Shown piece by piece: positions 42,540 through 51,035 of a stretch of 64,000 nt of DNA (position 1 is the stretch's first letter; each line of letters starts with the position of its first letter). Both the position numbers and the translations under genes were made by a program. Under the pieces are notes generated by a model, which searched no databases, was not told where the DNA came from, and saw only the letters and a program-made list of their open reading frames with translations. The stretch is from contig NC_013131.1 in assembly GCF_000024025.1 (NCBI RefSeq), forward strand, positions 6,758,001 to 6,822,000, given 5' to 3'. Origin of the DNA: Catenulispora acidiphila DSM 44928 (lineage in GTDB: Bacteria > Actinomycetota > Actinomycetes > Streptomycetales > Catenulisporaceae).

Positions 42540-43205
42540 CTACTGCACGTGCCCGCACTCCGGGCAGAACTTCGACCCCGTCGGCACCGGTGACCCGCAC
42601 CCGCCGCACGGTCCCGGCTCAGCGTTCTGCTTCGCCCCGCACTCCGGGCAGAACTTCGCGCCGTGCGTCTCGTGCCCGCAGGACAGGCACACCAGCTGCT
42701 TCTGCGTGGCGACGTCCACCTCGGCGGCCATCGTGGCGCCGACGTCGCGGGCACGCGAGGTGGCGGCGTCGACCAAGCCGTGGGTGCGCGCGGACTCCAC
42801 CTCGGCGGCCAGGTCCGGAGCGCAGTTCGTGCACAGACCGCGCTCGGTGCTGTAGCAGCGCGCGCAGACGTAGGACGTGCAGCGGCCACATCGATTGAAG
42901 TGCTGCTCGGCAGAGGTGATCGCCTCCTTGAAGGAGGCGTCCCGCGCCTTGTGCCAGCCGCTTTGCACCAGACCGTCGACGCCCTCGGCGACGTCCCAGC
43001 CGATCGAGGACGCCGCGCCGCTGGCCATGTTCGAGGCGCGGCGGATCCAGCCGGCGGCGCGCGCCGCCTTGTACGGCTCGAAGCCGCTGCGCCAGGTGTC
43101 GCTGCAGCGCTGGCAGTAGAACTCGAACTCGAACCCGGCGTCGTTGCCGTATTGGTTGGAGTAGTCGCGGTGGTTGTTGCTGAACCACAAAGTGTTGTCG
43201 GCCAT
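42540..43205 (-). CDS. Multi-zinc-ribbon protein, unknown function
   Basis: Protein of 221 aa with at least six CxxC knuckles: YCQRCSD near the N-terminus, NRCGRCTSYVCARC and GLCTNC in the middle, and the double zinc ribbon LVCLSCG...KFCPECG, PCGGCG...KFCPECG at the C-terminus. The first 110 residues include a Gly/Ala/Ser helical part. It has no signal peptide. The closest general type is the double-zinc-ribbon proteins that act as adaptors; no specific function can be given. Confidence 0.8.
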   Translation of the reverse strand: MADNTLWFSNNHRDYSNQYGNDAGFEFEFYCQRCSDTWRSGFEPYKAARAAGWIRRASNMASGAASSIGWDVAEGVDGLVQSGWHKARDASFKEAITSAEQHFNRCGRCTSYVCARCYSTERGLCTNCAPDLAAEVESARTHGLVDAATSRARDVGATMAAEVDVATQKQLVCLSCGHETHGAKFCPECGAKQNAEPGPCGGCGSPVPTGSKFCPECGHVQ

Positions 43206-43249
43206 GCCCGAACCCCCAAGTGATAAGGCCTAGGGGCACAGGATAAAGC

Positions 43250-44155
43250 TCACCGCCGACGCATCGACAACACGTCTGTGGCACTGAAATTCTCACTCGG
43301 CGCCTTGCCGGCGAAGTAGGGACCGAGCGCGGTCTCCAGCTCGCCGACGGTGAACGTCTCCTGCGTGGAATCCCAGCGTTCTTCGACGACCGGACGCTGC
43401 ATCAGCAGCACCATGCCGCCGTGCACGACGAACACCTGTCCGTTGACCTTGTCGGCTGCCGGGGAGACGAGGTAGGCGACCAGCGGGGCGACGTGCTCGA
43501 CGGCCAGCGGGTCCATGCCCTCGGCCGGTGCTTCGAAGCCGGCGAAGACGTCCTCGGTCATCTTGGTGCGGGCTCGCGGGCAGATCGCGTTGGCGCGTAT
43601 GCCGTAGCGCGCGCAGCCGTTGGCGGTGGCGGTGGTCAGACCGACGATCGCCGCCTTGGCCGCCGCGTAGTTCGCCTGCCCGGCGGCGCCGGCGAGGAAG
43701 GCCTCTGAGGAGGTGTTGACGATGCGCCCGTAGACCGGTCCGCCTTCGGCTTTGGATCGGTCGCGCCAGTAGGCGGTGGCGTGCCGGGTGAGTGCGAAGT
43801 GGCCCTTGGCGTGCACGCGCAGGACGTCGTCCCATTCCTGCTCCGACATGGAGAACACCATGCGGTCGCGCAGGATCCCGGCGTTGTTGACCACAATGTC
43901 AAGGGAGCCGAGCTGCTCGATCGCCAGCCGGGTCAAGGACTCGGCGTAGGCGAAGTCCGAGACGTCGCCGGCGGAGGCGACCGCCTGGCCGCCGGCTTTC
44001 ACGATGTCCGCGGCGCTGGCCTCGGCGATCTCCGGGTCGTGGTCGTTCACCACGACCGCGGCGCCCTGGCGGGCCAGCTCCAGGGCTTCGGCGCGGCCCA
44101 GGCCGCGGCCGGCGCCGGTGACGATCGCGGCGCGGCCCGTAAGCGATGGTGTCAT
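43250..44155 (-). CDS. Short-chain dehydrogenase, steroid/acyl-CoA type (Hsd4A-like)
   Basis: SDR of 301 aa. The cofactor motif is TGAGRGLGRAEA, the structural NAG is in VVNNAGILRD, and the catalytic set is Ser in NTSSEAFL with YAAAK. The extended C-terminus (about 50 residues past the SDR core) is typical of the 3-hydroxyacyl-CoA dehydrogenase/17-beta-hydroxysteroid dehydrogenase group. It is 6 bp downstream of a zinc alcohol dehydrogenase gene and in the same operon as a MaoC hydratase, which points to a beta-oxidation cycle, possibly of steroid side chains. Confidence 0.88.
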   Translation of the reverse strand: MTPSLTGRAAIVTGAGRGLGRAEALELARQGAAVVVNDHDPEIAEASAADIVKAGGQAVASAGDVSDFAYAESLTRLAIEQLGSLDIVVNNAGILRDRMVFSMSEQEWDDVLRVHAKGHFALTRHATAYWRDRSKAEGGPVYGRIVNTSSEAFLAGAAGQANYAAAKAAIVGLTTATANGCARYGIRANAICPRARTKMTEDVFAGFEAPAEGMDPLAVEHVAPLVAYLVSPAADKVNGQVFVVHGGMVLLMQRPVVEERWDSTQETFTVGELETALGPYFAGKAPSENFSATDVLSMRRR

Positions 44156-44161
44156 GGCAGA

Positions 44162-45241
44162 TCAGACCTCGATGATCGTCCGGATCGCGGCGCCGGTGCG
44201 CAGCAGTTCCAGGGCTTGGTTGATGTCGTCGAGCTTGAGCCGGGCGGTGATCATGCCCTCCAGGTCCAGCCGCCCGGCGCGCCACAGCGCGATCAGCCGG
44301 CCGTACTCCTGGCGCGGGTCGGCGCCGCCGTAGTAGGAACCGAGGATCTTCTTGTTGTCGAAGAAGAGCTGGAACATGTTCAGGTCGACGGTGTCGTCGT
44401 TCTTGCCGGCGCCGACGACGGTGACGGTCCCGCCCCGGCGGGTCAGGCCGTAGGCCTGCTTCACCAGTGCGGAGCGGCCGACGACTTCGAAGACGTAGTC
44501 GAAGCCGTCCCGACCGGTCACCTCGGCCTTGGCCGCGTCGGCGTCCTCAGGCTTGACGGCCTTGGTGGCGCCGAAGCGCAGCGCGGCCTCGTGCTTGCTC
44601 TCCACCGGGTCGATGGCGACGATCTCGGCGGCGCCGGCGATGCGCGCGCCCTGGATCACGCTGATCCCGACCCCGCCGGCGCCGATCACCGCGACCGAGG
44701 AGCCGGGCTCGACCTCGGCGGTGTTGATGACGGCGCCGACCCCGGTGGTCACGCCGCAGCCGATCAGCGCGGCGATCTCATACGGCACGTCGTCGGGGAT
44801 CTTCACCGCGCACTGCCACGGCACGACCAGTTCCTCTGCGAACGTGCCGCTGCCGGCGAAGCCGTAGACGGCGGCGCCGTCGATCGCGAAGTGCGGCGTC
44901 ATCGTCATGCCGAAGAAGATGTTCACGCACAGGTTGCCCTGCCCGCGGCGGCAGGCGGAGCAGTCCCCGCACGGCGGGTTCCAGCAGACGATGACGTGGT
45001 CGCCGACCGCCACCTTGTCCACGCCCTCGCCGACCGCGACGACCTCCCCGGCACCCTCGTGCCCGGGGACGAAGGGGGCGGGCTGCGGCAGCACGCCGGT
45101 CATCGCCGACAGGTCCGAGTGGCACACGCCGGTGGCGTGGACGCGGATGCGCACCTCGCCGGCGCCGGGGTCGGCGAGGGTGACGTCGTCGCGGACCTCC
45201 AGGGTCTGGGTGCCGATCTCGAACAGGACTGCTGCGCGCAT
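44162..45241 (-). CDS. Zinc-dependent alcohol dehydrogenase (MDR, class III-like)
   Basis: Enzyme of 359 aa. Catalytic zinc ligands appear in GVCHSDLS and PGHEGAGEV, and structural zinc Cys in CGDCSACRRGQGNLC. The Rossmann motif is AVIGAGGVGIS followed by IVAID, which suggests NAD specificity. It resembles mycobacterial Rv3086-type dehydrogenases. It oxidises an alcohol intermediate, presumably in the pathway of its MaoC and SDR neighbours. Confidence 0.88.
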   Translation of the reverse strand: MRAAVLFEIGTQTLEVRDDVTLADPGAGEVRIRVHATGVCHSDLSAMTGVLPQPAPFVPGHEGAGEVVAVGEGVDKVAVGDHVIVCWNPPCGDCSACRRGQGNLCVNIFFGMTMTPHFAIDGAAVYGFAGSGTFAEELVVPWQCAVKIPDDVPYEIAALIGCGVTTGVGAVINTAEVEPGSSVAVIGAGGVGISVIQGARIAGAAEIVAIDPVESKHEAALRFGATKAVKPEDADAAKAEVTGRDGFDYVFEVVGRSALVKQAYGLTRRGGTVTVVGAGKNDDTVDLNMFQLFFDNKKILGSYYGGADPRQEYGRLIALWRAGRLDLEGMITARLKLDDINQALELLRTGAAIRTIIEV

Positions 45242-45255
45242 GAGGGGGTTCCTGC

Positions 45256-45301
45256 CTTTGTCTGTATAGCTTTGTCTGTGCAGCTTTGTTTGTCTGTATA
45301 G
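45256..45301. repeat. Three 14-18-bp tandem repeats between MaoC and ADH genes
   Basis: CTTTGTCTGTATAG (45256-45269), CTTTGTCTGTGCAG (45270-45283) and CTTTGTTTGTCTGTATAG (45284-45301) fill most of the 76-bp spacer. It is AT-richer than its surroundings. Confidence 0.92.
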
Positions 45302-45317
45302 CTTTTTCGGGCTGTCT

Positions 45318-46175
45318 CTACCTCTTGTACGAGAGCACGGTGTTGGCCAACACCGCGGCGTCGTCGCGGTCGGCGGAGGTGGACAGCACGTCGACGCGGC
45401 CCGCGCCGTCGTCCCACATCTTCACGCGCATCGTCTCGCCCGGGAAGAAGATCCCGGCGAAGCGCGTGGAGTACTCGGTCACCCGGCTCACGTCGCCGGC
45501 CAGGACCGTGTCGACCACCGCCTTGCAGGTCAGGCCGTAGGAGCACAGACCGTGCAGGATCGGGCGGTCGAAGCCGGCCAGCGCGGCGAACTCGGGGTCG
45601 GCGTGCAGCGGGTTCCAGTCGCCGGAGAGCCGGTAGATGAGCGCCAGCTGCTCCATGGTCTTGATCTCCACGACGTGGTCCGGCTCGCGCTCGGGCGTGC
45701 TGTCCACGGCCGAGGGTCCGCGCTCGCCGCCGAAGCCGCCCTCGCCGCGCACGAAGACCTGCGAGTGGTTGGTCCAGATGGGCCCGTCGGCGTCGGCGAT
45801 CACGCTCTCGGTGCGGATCACCGCGGCCTTGCCCTTGTCCCAGATGTCCGTGACCCGCGCGGTCGCGGTCGCCTCGCCGGCGGCCGGGATGGGGCGGTGC
45901 ACCGTGATCGACTGGCCGCCGTGCAGCACGTTGACCAGCTGGATGTCGATACCGGGGTTGGCGAACAGCGAGAAGCCGAGCGCCCCGCCGGCCACCACCG
46001 CGAAGGACGGCAGGACCTTGAGGCCCTTCTCATAGACGTAGGCGAGCTCGGCCGGATCGGTCGCCGGGACACCCGCCCCCAGGCCCAGGTGGTAGAGCTG
46101 GACGTCCTTGGGGGTCCAGGCCAGCTCGATGCTGGTGGCCGCGGCGGCCAGGGCCTTGTCGGGGTCGATGGGCAT
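45318..46175 (-). CDS. MaoC-like enoyl-CoA hydratase (Hsd4B-like)
   Basis: Double-hotdog hydratase of 285 aa. The N-terminal hotdog starts DVQLYHLGLGAG; the C-terminal one carries the catalytic (R)-hydratase motif YRLSGDWNPLHADPEFAALA. It hydrates trans-2-enoyl-CoA in fatty-acid or steroid side-chain beta-oxidation. This two-domain layout is that of mycobacterial Rv3538 (Hsd4B), a KstR-regulated protein. A KstR-like operator lies 45 bp upstream, which supports that assignment. Confidence 0.9.
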   Translation of the reverse strand: MPIDPDKALAAAATSIELAWTPKDVQLYHLGLGAGVPATDPAELAYVYEKGLKVLPSFAVVAGGALGFSLFANPGIDIQLVNVLHGGQSITVHRPIPAAGEATATARVTDIWDKGKAAVIRTESVIADADGPIWTNHSQVFVRGEGGFGGERGPSAVDSTPEREPDHVVEIKTMEQLALIYRLSGDWNPLHADPEFAALAGFDRPILHGLCSYGLTCKAVVDTVLAGDVSRVTEYSTRFAGIFFPGETMRVKMWDDGAGRVDVLSTSADRDDAAVLANTVLSYKR

Positions 46176-46219
46176 GCGCCGGTCCCTTCGGACTGATCGA
46201 GTACTCCTGTCCCGGGCAA

Positions 46220-46237
46220 ACTAGAACACGTTACTGT
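46220..46237. promoter_or_regulatory. KstR-like operator in the MaoC/thioesterase divergent promoter
   Basis: ACTAGAACACGTTACTGT fits the KstR pattern TnnAACnnGTTnnA (T46222, AAC 46225-46227, GTT 46230-46232) except for the last base. It is centred between the two divergent starts at 46175 and 46281. Confidence 0.6.
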
Positions 46238-46280
46238 CGGATGCAATGGCCGGGCCCACCGACGACGGGAGAGTCTCCGC

Positions 46281-47069
46281 ATGACGGAAGCGGCACCTAA
46301 GGACGACGTCAGGCGCGCCTGGCTCGACGAGGACGAGGCGAACCTGTCGGCGGCGCGCGTGGCCAAGCACCGGCTGGTGGAGCAGGTGCGGCGGCTGGTG
46401 GACGCGGCGTTCCAGCTGGACAGCGGGGACGCCGGATACCCACCGAGCGATACCGACAATACCGACGACACAGACAGCACCGACGGCGCCGCCCCGCCGA
46501 GCGACTCCGACCAGCCCGGCGACACCGACCGCGCGGCGCACTTCATGGCCCTGGCCGCCGAGGCCGAGGCGCTGGCCGACCGCGTCGGCGCGCTGCCCCG
46601 CATCCCGCGCGCCGAGGTCGACGGCGTGAACGCCAGCCAGGCCCGCCGCCACGACACCCTGCTGGTCGAGCGCTCGACCATCAACGGCCGCGGCAACCCC
46701 CTGGCGCCGCCGATGCGCATGTGGGCCGACGGCGAGGTGATCCGCGGCGAGGTGTTCTTCACGGCGCCGTACGAGGGACCGGCCGGGCGCGTGCACGGGG
46801 CGTGGGTCGCAGCGTGCTTCGACGAGATCCTCGGCTGCGCCCAGGGCGCCTCCGGCGCGTTCGGATACACCGGGACCCTGACGATCACCCTGCGGCGCGC
46901 GACACCGCTGTACACGAAGATCACTTACGAGGCAGGATTCTCCCACCGCGAGGGACGCAAGATCCACGGCTGGGGCCGGTGCTACGCCGACGGAAAGCTG
47001 ACGGCCGAGGCCACGGGGGTCTTCGTGATACCCGTCCTGGGACGGATCGGGCACGGGACCCGGGAGTAA
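46281..47069 (+). CDS. Hotdog-fold thioesterase-like protein (PaaI type)
   Basis: Protein of 262 aa. Residues 1-100 are helical and include an Asp/Thr/Ser run (DTDNTDDTDSTDG). Residues 130-255 are a PaaI-like hotdog domain with GPAGRVHGAWVAACFDEILG and the end strands TLTITLRRATPLYTKI. It probably hydrolyses an acyl-CoA. It shares its promoter region, with the KstR-like site, with the MaoC operon. Confidence 0.8.
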   Translation: MTEAAPKDDVRRAWLDEDEANLSAARVAKHRLVEQVRRLVDAAFQLDSGDAGYPPSDTDNTDDTDSTDGAAPPSDSDQPGDTDRAAHFMALAAEAEALADRVGALPRIPRAEVDGVNASQARRHDTLLVERSTINGRGNPLAPPMRMWADGEVIRGEVFFTAPYEGPAGRVHGAWVAACFDEILGCAQGASGAFGYTGTLTITLRRATPLYTKITYEAGFSHREGRKIHGWGRCYADGKLTAEATGVFVIPVLGRIGHGTRE

Positions 47070-47172
47070 GGACGTTGCCGGTACTCCGACCCGCGTAAAA
47101 GTACGTAATTTCATACTTCTGTTTGAGTAAAGTCCAGCGCCTGACGGGCTCCACCCCGGTAGCGTGCGGCTC

Positions 47173-48177
47173 ATGCTTCATGATCTCCTCGCCGCACCCC
47201 CGACCCGGTGGCGCACCGACTGGTCCACCGACGGCGAGTCGCCCAGCGGGCACTGGGACTGGGTCGTGGCCATGGCGACGGCGGAGGTGGACGGGCGGCT
47301 CGTCGCGCTCAGCGGGGGTTCGGACCAGGCGGTGCGCGCCTGGGACGCCGCGACCGGCGAGGCGCTCGGCGAGGCCGTCACCGGACACTGGGGCACGGCG
47401 CTGGCGACCATGACCCTCCAGGGCCGGCCGCTCGTGCTCAGCAGCGGCACCGACATGACGGTCCGGGTGTGGGACCTGGCGGCGGGCCGGCCGTCCGGCG
47501 AGCCGCTGCGCGGTTTCGAGGACAAGGTCGAGGCGGTCGCCACGACCGTCGTGGACGGCCGTCCCGTCGCCGTCACCGCGACCGGCAGCGCCCTCGGACT
47601 CGCCGATCCGGCCGTGCGCATCTGGGACCTGACGACGCGCCGCCCGATCGGCGCGCCGCTGACCGGGCACGCCGACGCGGTCTGCGCGGTGACCACGACC
47701 ACCCTGCACGGACGCGCCGTCGCGGTGACGGCTGGCAACGACGCCACCGTCCGCATCTGGGACCTGGCCACACAGAGCCAGCTCGGCGCCGCCCTGACCG
47801 GCCACACCGACGCCATCTGGGCCATCGCCACGACCGTCCTGGACGGCCGCGCCGTCGCGGTGACCAGCAGCGACGACTCGACGCTGCGCGTGTGGGACCT
47901 CGCCGCGGGCGCACCGCTGGGCACCCCGCTGACCGGCCACACCGCCGGCGTGGAGACCGTGACCACGACCGTGCTGGACGGCAGGCCGGTGGCGGTCTCA
48001 GGAAGCTGGGACCAGACCGTTCGCATATGGGACCTGGCCACCGGAGCGCAGGTCGGCCCGGAACTGGCGTTCCCGGCGCAGGTGCAGGCGCTGACCGCGA
48101 CGCCGGACGGACGGCTGTTAGTGGGCTACGACCGGGGCGTGGCGGCGCTGTCGGCGATGGACGCCGTGAAGGACTGA
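47173..48177 (+). CDS. WD40-repeat protein
   Basis: Protein of 334 aa made only of WD40 repeats. About six units of 43-45 residues end in VRAWDAATG, VRVWDLAAG, VRIWDLTT, VRIWDLAT, LRVWDLAAG and VRIWDLATG, with a weak seventh. It forms a single beta-propeller for protein interactions. In actinomycetes such propellers are often fused to kinases or proteases; here it stands alone. ATG 47173 is preferred because TAGCGT (47160-47165) ends 7 nt before it; GTG 47164 is the alternative. Confidence 0.85.
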   Translation: MLHDLLAAPPTRWRTDWSTDGESPSGHWDWVVAMATAEVDGRLVALSGGSDQAVRAWDAATGEALGEAVTGHWGTALATMTLQGRPLVLSSGTDMTVRVWDLAAGRPSGEPLRGFEDKVEAVATTVVDGRPVAVTATGSALGLADPAVRIWDLTTRRPIGAPLTGHADAVCAVTTTTLHGRAVAVTAGNDATVRIWDLATQSQLGAALTGHTDAIWAIATTVLDGRAVAVTSSDDSTLRVWDLAAGAPLGTPLTGHTAGVETVTTTVLDGRPVAVSGSWDQTVRIWDLATGAQVGPELAFPAQVQALTATPDGRLLVGYDRGVAALSAMDAVKD

Positions 48178-48282
48178 CCTACCCTTTCACCTCACAGCGG
48201 TGAATCACACGCCCTCAACCAACGTGCTTGGTCCGTACAGCTAGCGCCACGGTCCGAGCACTGCGGTCCCAGCGCCGCCGGG

Positions 48283-49221
48283 TCAGCCCGTCACCGGCTC
48301 CGGCAGCGGACCGGGGCGGCGCACGTCGGGCTCCAGGTAGATCAGCCGCGCCTCGGGGACCGCCGCGCGGATGCGCGCCTCGGCGGCGTCGATGGCCTCG
48401 GCCACCTGCGCCGCGGTGTCGTCGTGCTCGACCGCGATCTTGATCGCGACCAGCAGTTCCTCCGGGCCCAGATACATCGTGCGCAGGTGGATGACGTCGG
48501 TGACGGTGTGCCCGTCCACGGCCGCGGCGCGGATGGCGGCCACGTCGTGCTTGCCGGCGCCCTCGCCGACCAGCAGGCTCTTCATCTCCACCGCCAGAAT
48601 TATCGCGATGCAGACCAGCAGCGCGCCGATCGCCAGCGTGCCGACGCCGTCCCAGCGGCCGTTGTCGGTGATCACCGCCATGCCGACGCCGAACAGCGCG
48701 AAGCACAGACCGAGCAGGGCGCCGGAGTCCTCCAGCAGCACCACCGGCAGCTCGGGGTTGGTGGCGCGGCGGATGAAGCCGAGCCAGCTGCTGCCCTCGC
48801 GCAGGCGGTTGGACTCGCGCACCGCGGTGCGGAAGGACATGCCCTCCATGACCATCGCGAACAGCAGCACCCCGACGGCCCAGTACCAGCTGTCGACCTT
48901 CTCCGGGTGCGTGATCTTGTGCCAGCCCTCGTACAGGGCGAACAGACCGCCGACGCTGAACAGCACCACCGAGACCACGAACGCGTACACGAACCGCTCG
49001 CGGCCGTAGCCGAACGGGTGCTCGGCGTCGGCCTTCTTGCGCGCCTGCTTGCCGCCGATCAGCAGCAGCACCTGGTTGCCGGAGTCGGCGACCGAGTGCA
49101 CGCCCTCGGCGAGCATCGACGCCGAACCGGTGAAGGCGTAGGCCACGAACTTCGAGACGGCGATCCCCATGTTCGCGGCCAGCGCCGCCACAACCGCCTT
49201 GCTACTGCCCTCAGCGCTCAT
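48283..49221 (-). CDS. Cation diffusion facilitator (CDF) transporter
   Basis: Membrane protein of 312 aa with about six segments and a C-terminal cytoplasmic domain. The metal-site motif in TM2 is HSVAD (AEGVHSVADSGNQ) and a second acidic site lies in VVLLEDSGALLG. HPFGYGRERFVYAFV follows TM2 as in many CDF proteins. It probably exports a divalent metal such as Zn, Co or Mn against protons. Metal specificity is not evident. Confidence 0.88.
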   Translation of the reverse strand: MSAEGSSKAVVAALAANMGIAVSKFVAYAFTGSASMLAEGVHSVADSGNQVLLLIGGKQARKKADAEHPFGYGRERFVYAFVVSVVLFSVGGLFALYEGWHKITHPEKVDSWYWAVGVLLFAMVMEGMSFRTAVRESNRLREGSSWLGFIRRATNPELPVVLLEDSGALLGLCFALFGVGMAVITDNGRWDGVGTLAIGALLVCIAIILAVEMKSLLVGEGAGKHDVAAIRAAAVDGHTVTDVIHLRTMYLGPEELLVAIKIAVEHDDTAAQVAEAIDAAEARIRAAVPEARLIYLEPDVRRPGPLPEPVTG

Positions 49222-49289
49222 GAGCGCGAATCACCTGCTCCTCCACGATCAAGGTACCCCGGCCCGAAAGCAAGCAGCGTAACAACGAT

Positions 49290-50921
49290 CTACCGGGCGC
49301 GGGGCGCGCTGCGGCCGTGGAGGGCGAACTCCCGAGCCAGGTCGGCACGGTCGGAATCGGTCAGCCTGCGGTAGCCGGAAGGGGTGCGCAGGTAGACCGG
49401 ATCCGGCGTACACCAGGCCTCTTCCACCAATCCGCGGACCACCGCCTTGTTCGTGGCCGTCCTCGGCATCGAGGCGACGAGGCGCACATATTGGGGCCAC
49501 CACAATTTTGCCAGCTCCGACCGGGACCCCAAATAGCCGGCGAAGGCTGCGGCATCGAACCCTTCGACTCCCTCGCGCAGTTCCACGGCGACCATCACCT
49601 GGTCCCCCGAGGCGACATCGGGCACCCCATACGCCGCTGCCGCGACCGCCGGCTCCCACTCCTCCACGGCCCGCGCGACCGGCCCGGAGGCGAAGTTCTC
49701 CCCGCCGACCCGGATCCAGTCCCCGGAGCGCCCGGCGAAGAAGAAGTTCCCATCGGCGTCCTGATACGCCAGGTCGCCGGACCAGAACCGGCCGTCGCGC
49801 AGCTTGGCGGCGTCGGCCTCGCGGTGCTTGTAGTAGCCCTCGAACGCTCCGGCGCCGGCGAAGTTCACCATCTCCCCGACCTCGCCGACGCCGCACTCCG
49901 TGCCGCTGTCCGGATCGACGATCCGCACGTCCCCGACCGGCACGCCCAGCGCCCCCGGCGGCGTGGAAGGCAGGCGGTAGAAGGAGATCCCGCCCTCGGT
50001 GGAGCCGAAGCCGTCGGTGACCTGGCAGCCGAAGCGGGCGCCGAAGCGCTCGACGTCCGCCGGCGCCGCCTCGTTGCCGAAGACCTGTCGCAGGGTGCTG
50101 TCAGCGTCATCGGGCTTCTCGGGGGTGGCGAGGATGTAAGCGAGCGGCTTGCCGACGTAGTTCGCGTAGGTGGCGCCGAAGCGGCGGACGTCCGGCAGGA
50201 AGCCGGAAGCGGAGAAGCGGCGGCGCAGAGCGAGGGTCGCGCCGGTGGCGACCGCCGGGATCCAGCAGGCGATGACGGCGTTGCTGTGGAACAGGGGCAT
50301 CGCGCAGTACAGGACGTCGTCTTTGGTCAGACCGCGTTGGGTGGCCAAGCTCGAACCCTGAGAAGCGAGCTTGCCCTGGGAGCAGATCACGGCTTTCGGG
50401 GCGGAGGTCGTGCCGGAGGTCAGGATGAGCATGAAGGGGACGTCCCGGAGGTAGACACCGGCGCTGAAAGTGTTACGCGGCGGGCTGAACCAGCGCTGCG
50501 GCGCGTCGACGTTCACCACCGGCACGCCGCAATCGCGCACCATGTCCAGGAACGGGGACTCGGTGATGACCAACGCGCAGTCGGTGTGCCGGACGTCCCG
50601 CACCACCTCGGCGGCGCCGCGCGTCGGGTTCAGCCCGACCAGGGTGAACCCGCCGAGTGCCGCCGCGCCGAGCAGGAAGGAGAACTCCGGCACGTTCTCC
50701 ATCAGCACCCCGACATGCCGCGGCGCCTGCGCTTCCCCCTCCCCCGGCGCCGGAAGCTGCTCAGCGAGCCACGCGGCGCGCGCCGCACTGCGCCGCACGT
50801 GCTCGTCCCACGACACGCGCCGCACGACACCGTCACGTCCGGCCCAGGTCAGCGCGGTGGCGTGGTCGCCGACGCGGGCGGTGAGGAGCTCGGCCACGGA
50901 AGTGTTCCAGCGTCCGGTCAT
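49290..50921 (-). CDS. Acyl-CoA synthetase (FadD17-like)
   Basis: Adenylate-forming ligase of 543 aa. The ATP-binding loop is LTSGTTSAPKA at 167-177, the A5 motif DGFGSTEGGI, and the hinge region WSGDLAYQDADGNFFFAGR. TATNKAVVRGLV carries the catalytic Lys. HVGVLMENVPEFSF and VGLNPTRGAAEVVRDV are typical of mycobacterial FadD17/FadD19-type ligases, which activate steroid side-chain acids. It would feed the MaoC/ADH/SDR enzymes encoded nearby, though it is not in that operon. Confidence 0.85.
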   Translation of the reverse strand: MTGRWNTSVAELLTARVGDHATALTWAGRDGVVRRVSWDEHVRRSAARAAWLAEQLPAPGEGEAQAPRHVGVLMENVPEFSFLLGAAALGGFTLVGLNPTRGAAEVVRDVRHTDCALVITESPFLDMVRDCGVPVVNVDAPQRWFSPPRNTFSAGVYLRDVPFMLILTSGTTSAPKAVICSQGKLASQGSSLATQRGLTKDDVLYCAMPLFHSNAVIACWIPAVATGATLALRRRFSASGFLPDVRRFGATYANYVGKPLAYILATPEKPDDADSTLRQVFGNEAAPADVERFGARFGCQVTDGFGSTEGGISFYRLPSTPPGALGVPVGDVRIVDPDSGTECGVGEVGEMVNFAGAGAFEGYYKHREADAAKLRDGRFWSGDLAYQDADGNFFFAGRSGDWIRVGGENFASGPVARAVEEWEPAVAAAAYGVPDVASGDQVMVAVELREGVEGFDAAAFAGYLGSRSELAKLWWPQYVRLVASMPRTATNKAVVRGLVEEAWCTPDPVYLRTPSGYRRLTDSDRADLAREFALHGRSAPRAR

Positions 50922-50990
50922 GCCGCGCAGGGTAGGGATCGGCGGGTGAGACTGCCAGAGGCATCTAGCCCATCAGCATCCGAACAGCCA

Positions 50991-51030
50991 AGCCGCCGAG
51001 CCGTCGAGCCGTCGAGCCGCTAAGCCGTCG
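50991..51030. repeat. Five 8-bp tandem repeats after the LysR stop
   Basis: AGCCGCCG, AGCCGTCG, AGCCGTCG, AGCCGCTA and AGCCGTCG run without interruption and end 5 nt beyond the LysR stop codon, in the gap to the FadD17-like gene. Confidence 0.92.
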
Positions 51031-51035
51031 ACCGT

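Noticed and set aside
46281-47069. Transfer RNA or other small RNA genes elsewhere in the window
   Set aside because: I looked for tRNA T-loop and CCA-proximal patterns by eye and found none I could fold. A covariance scan would be needed to exclude them fully.
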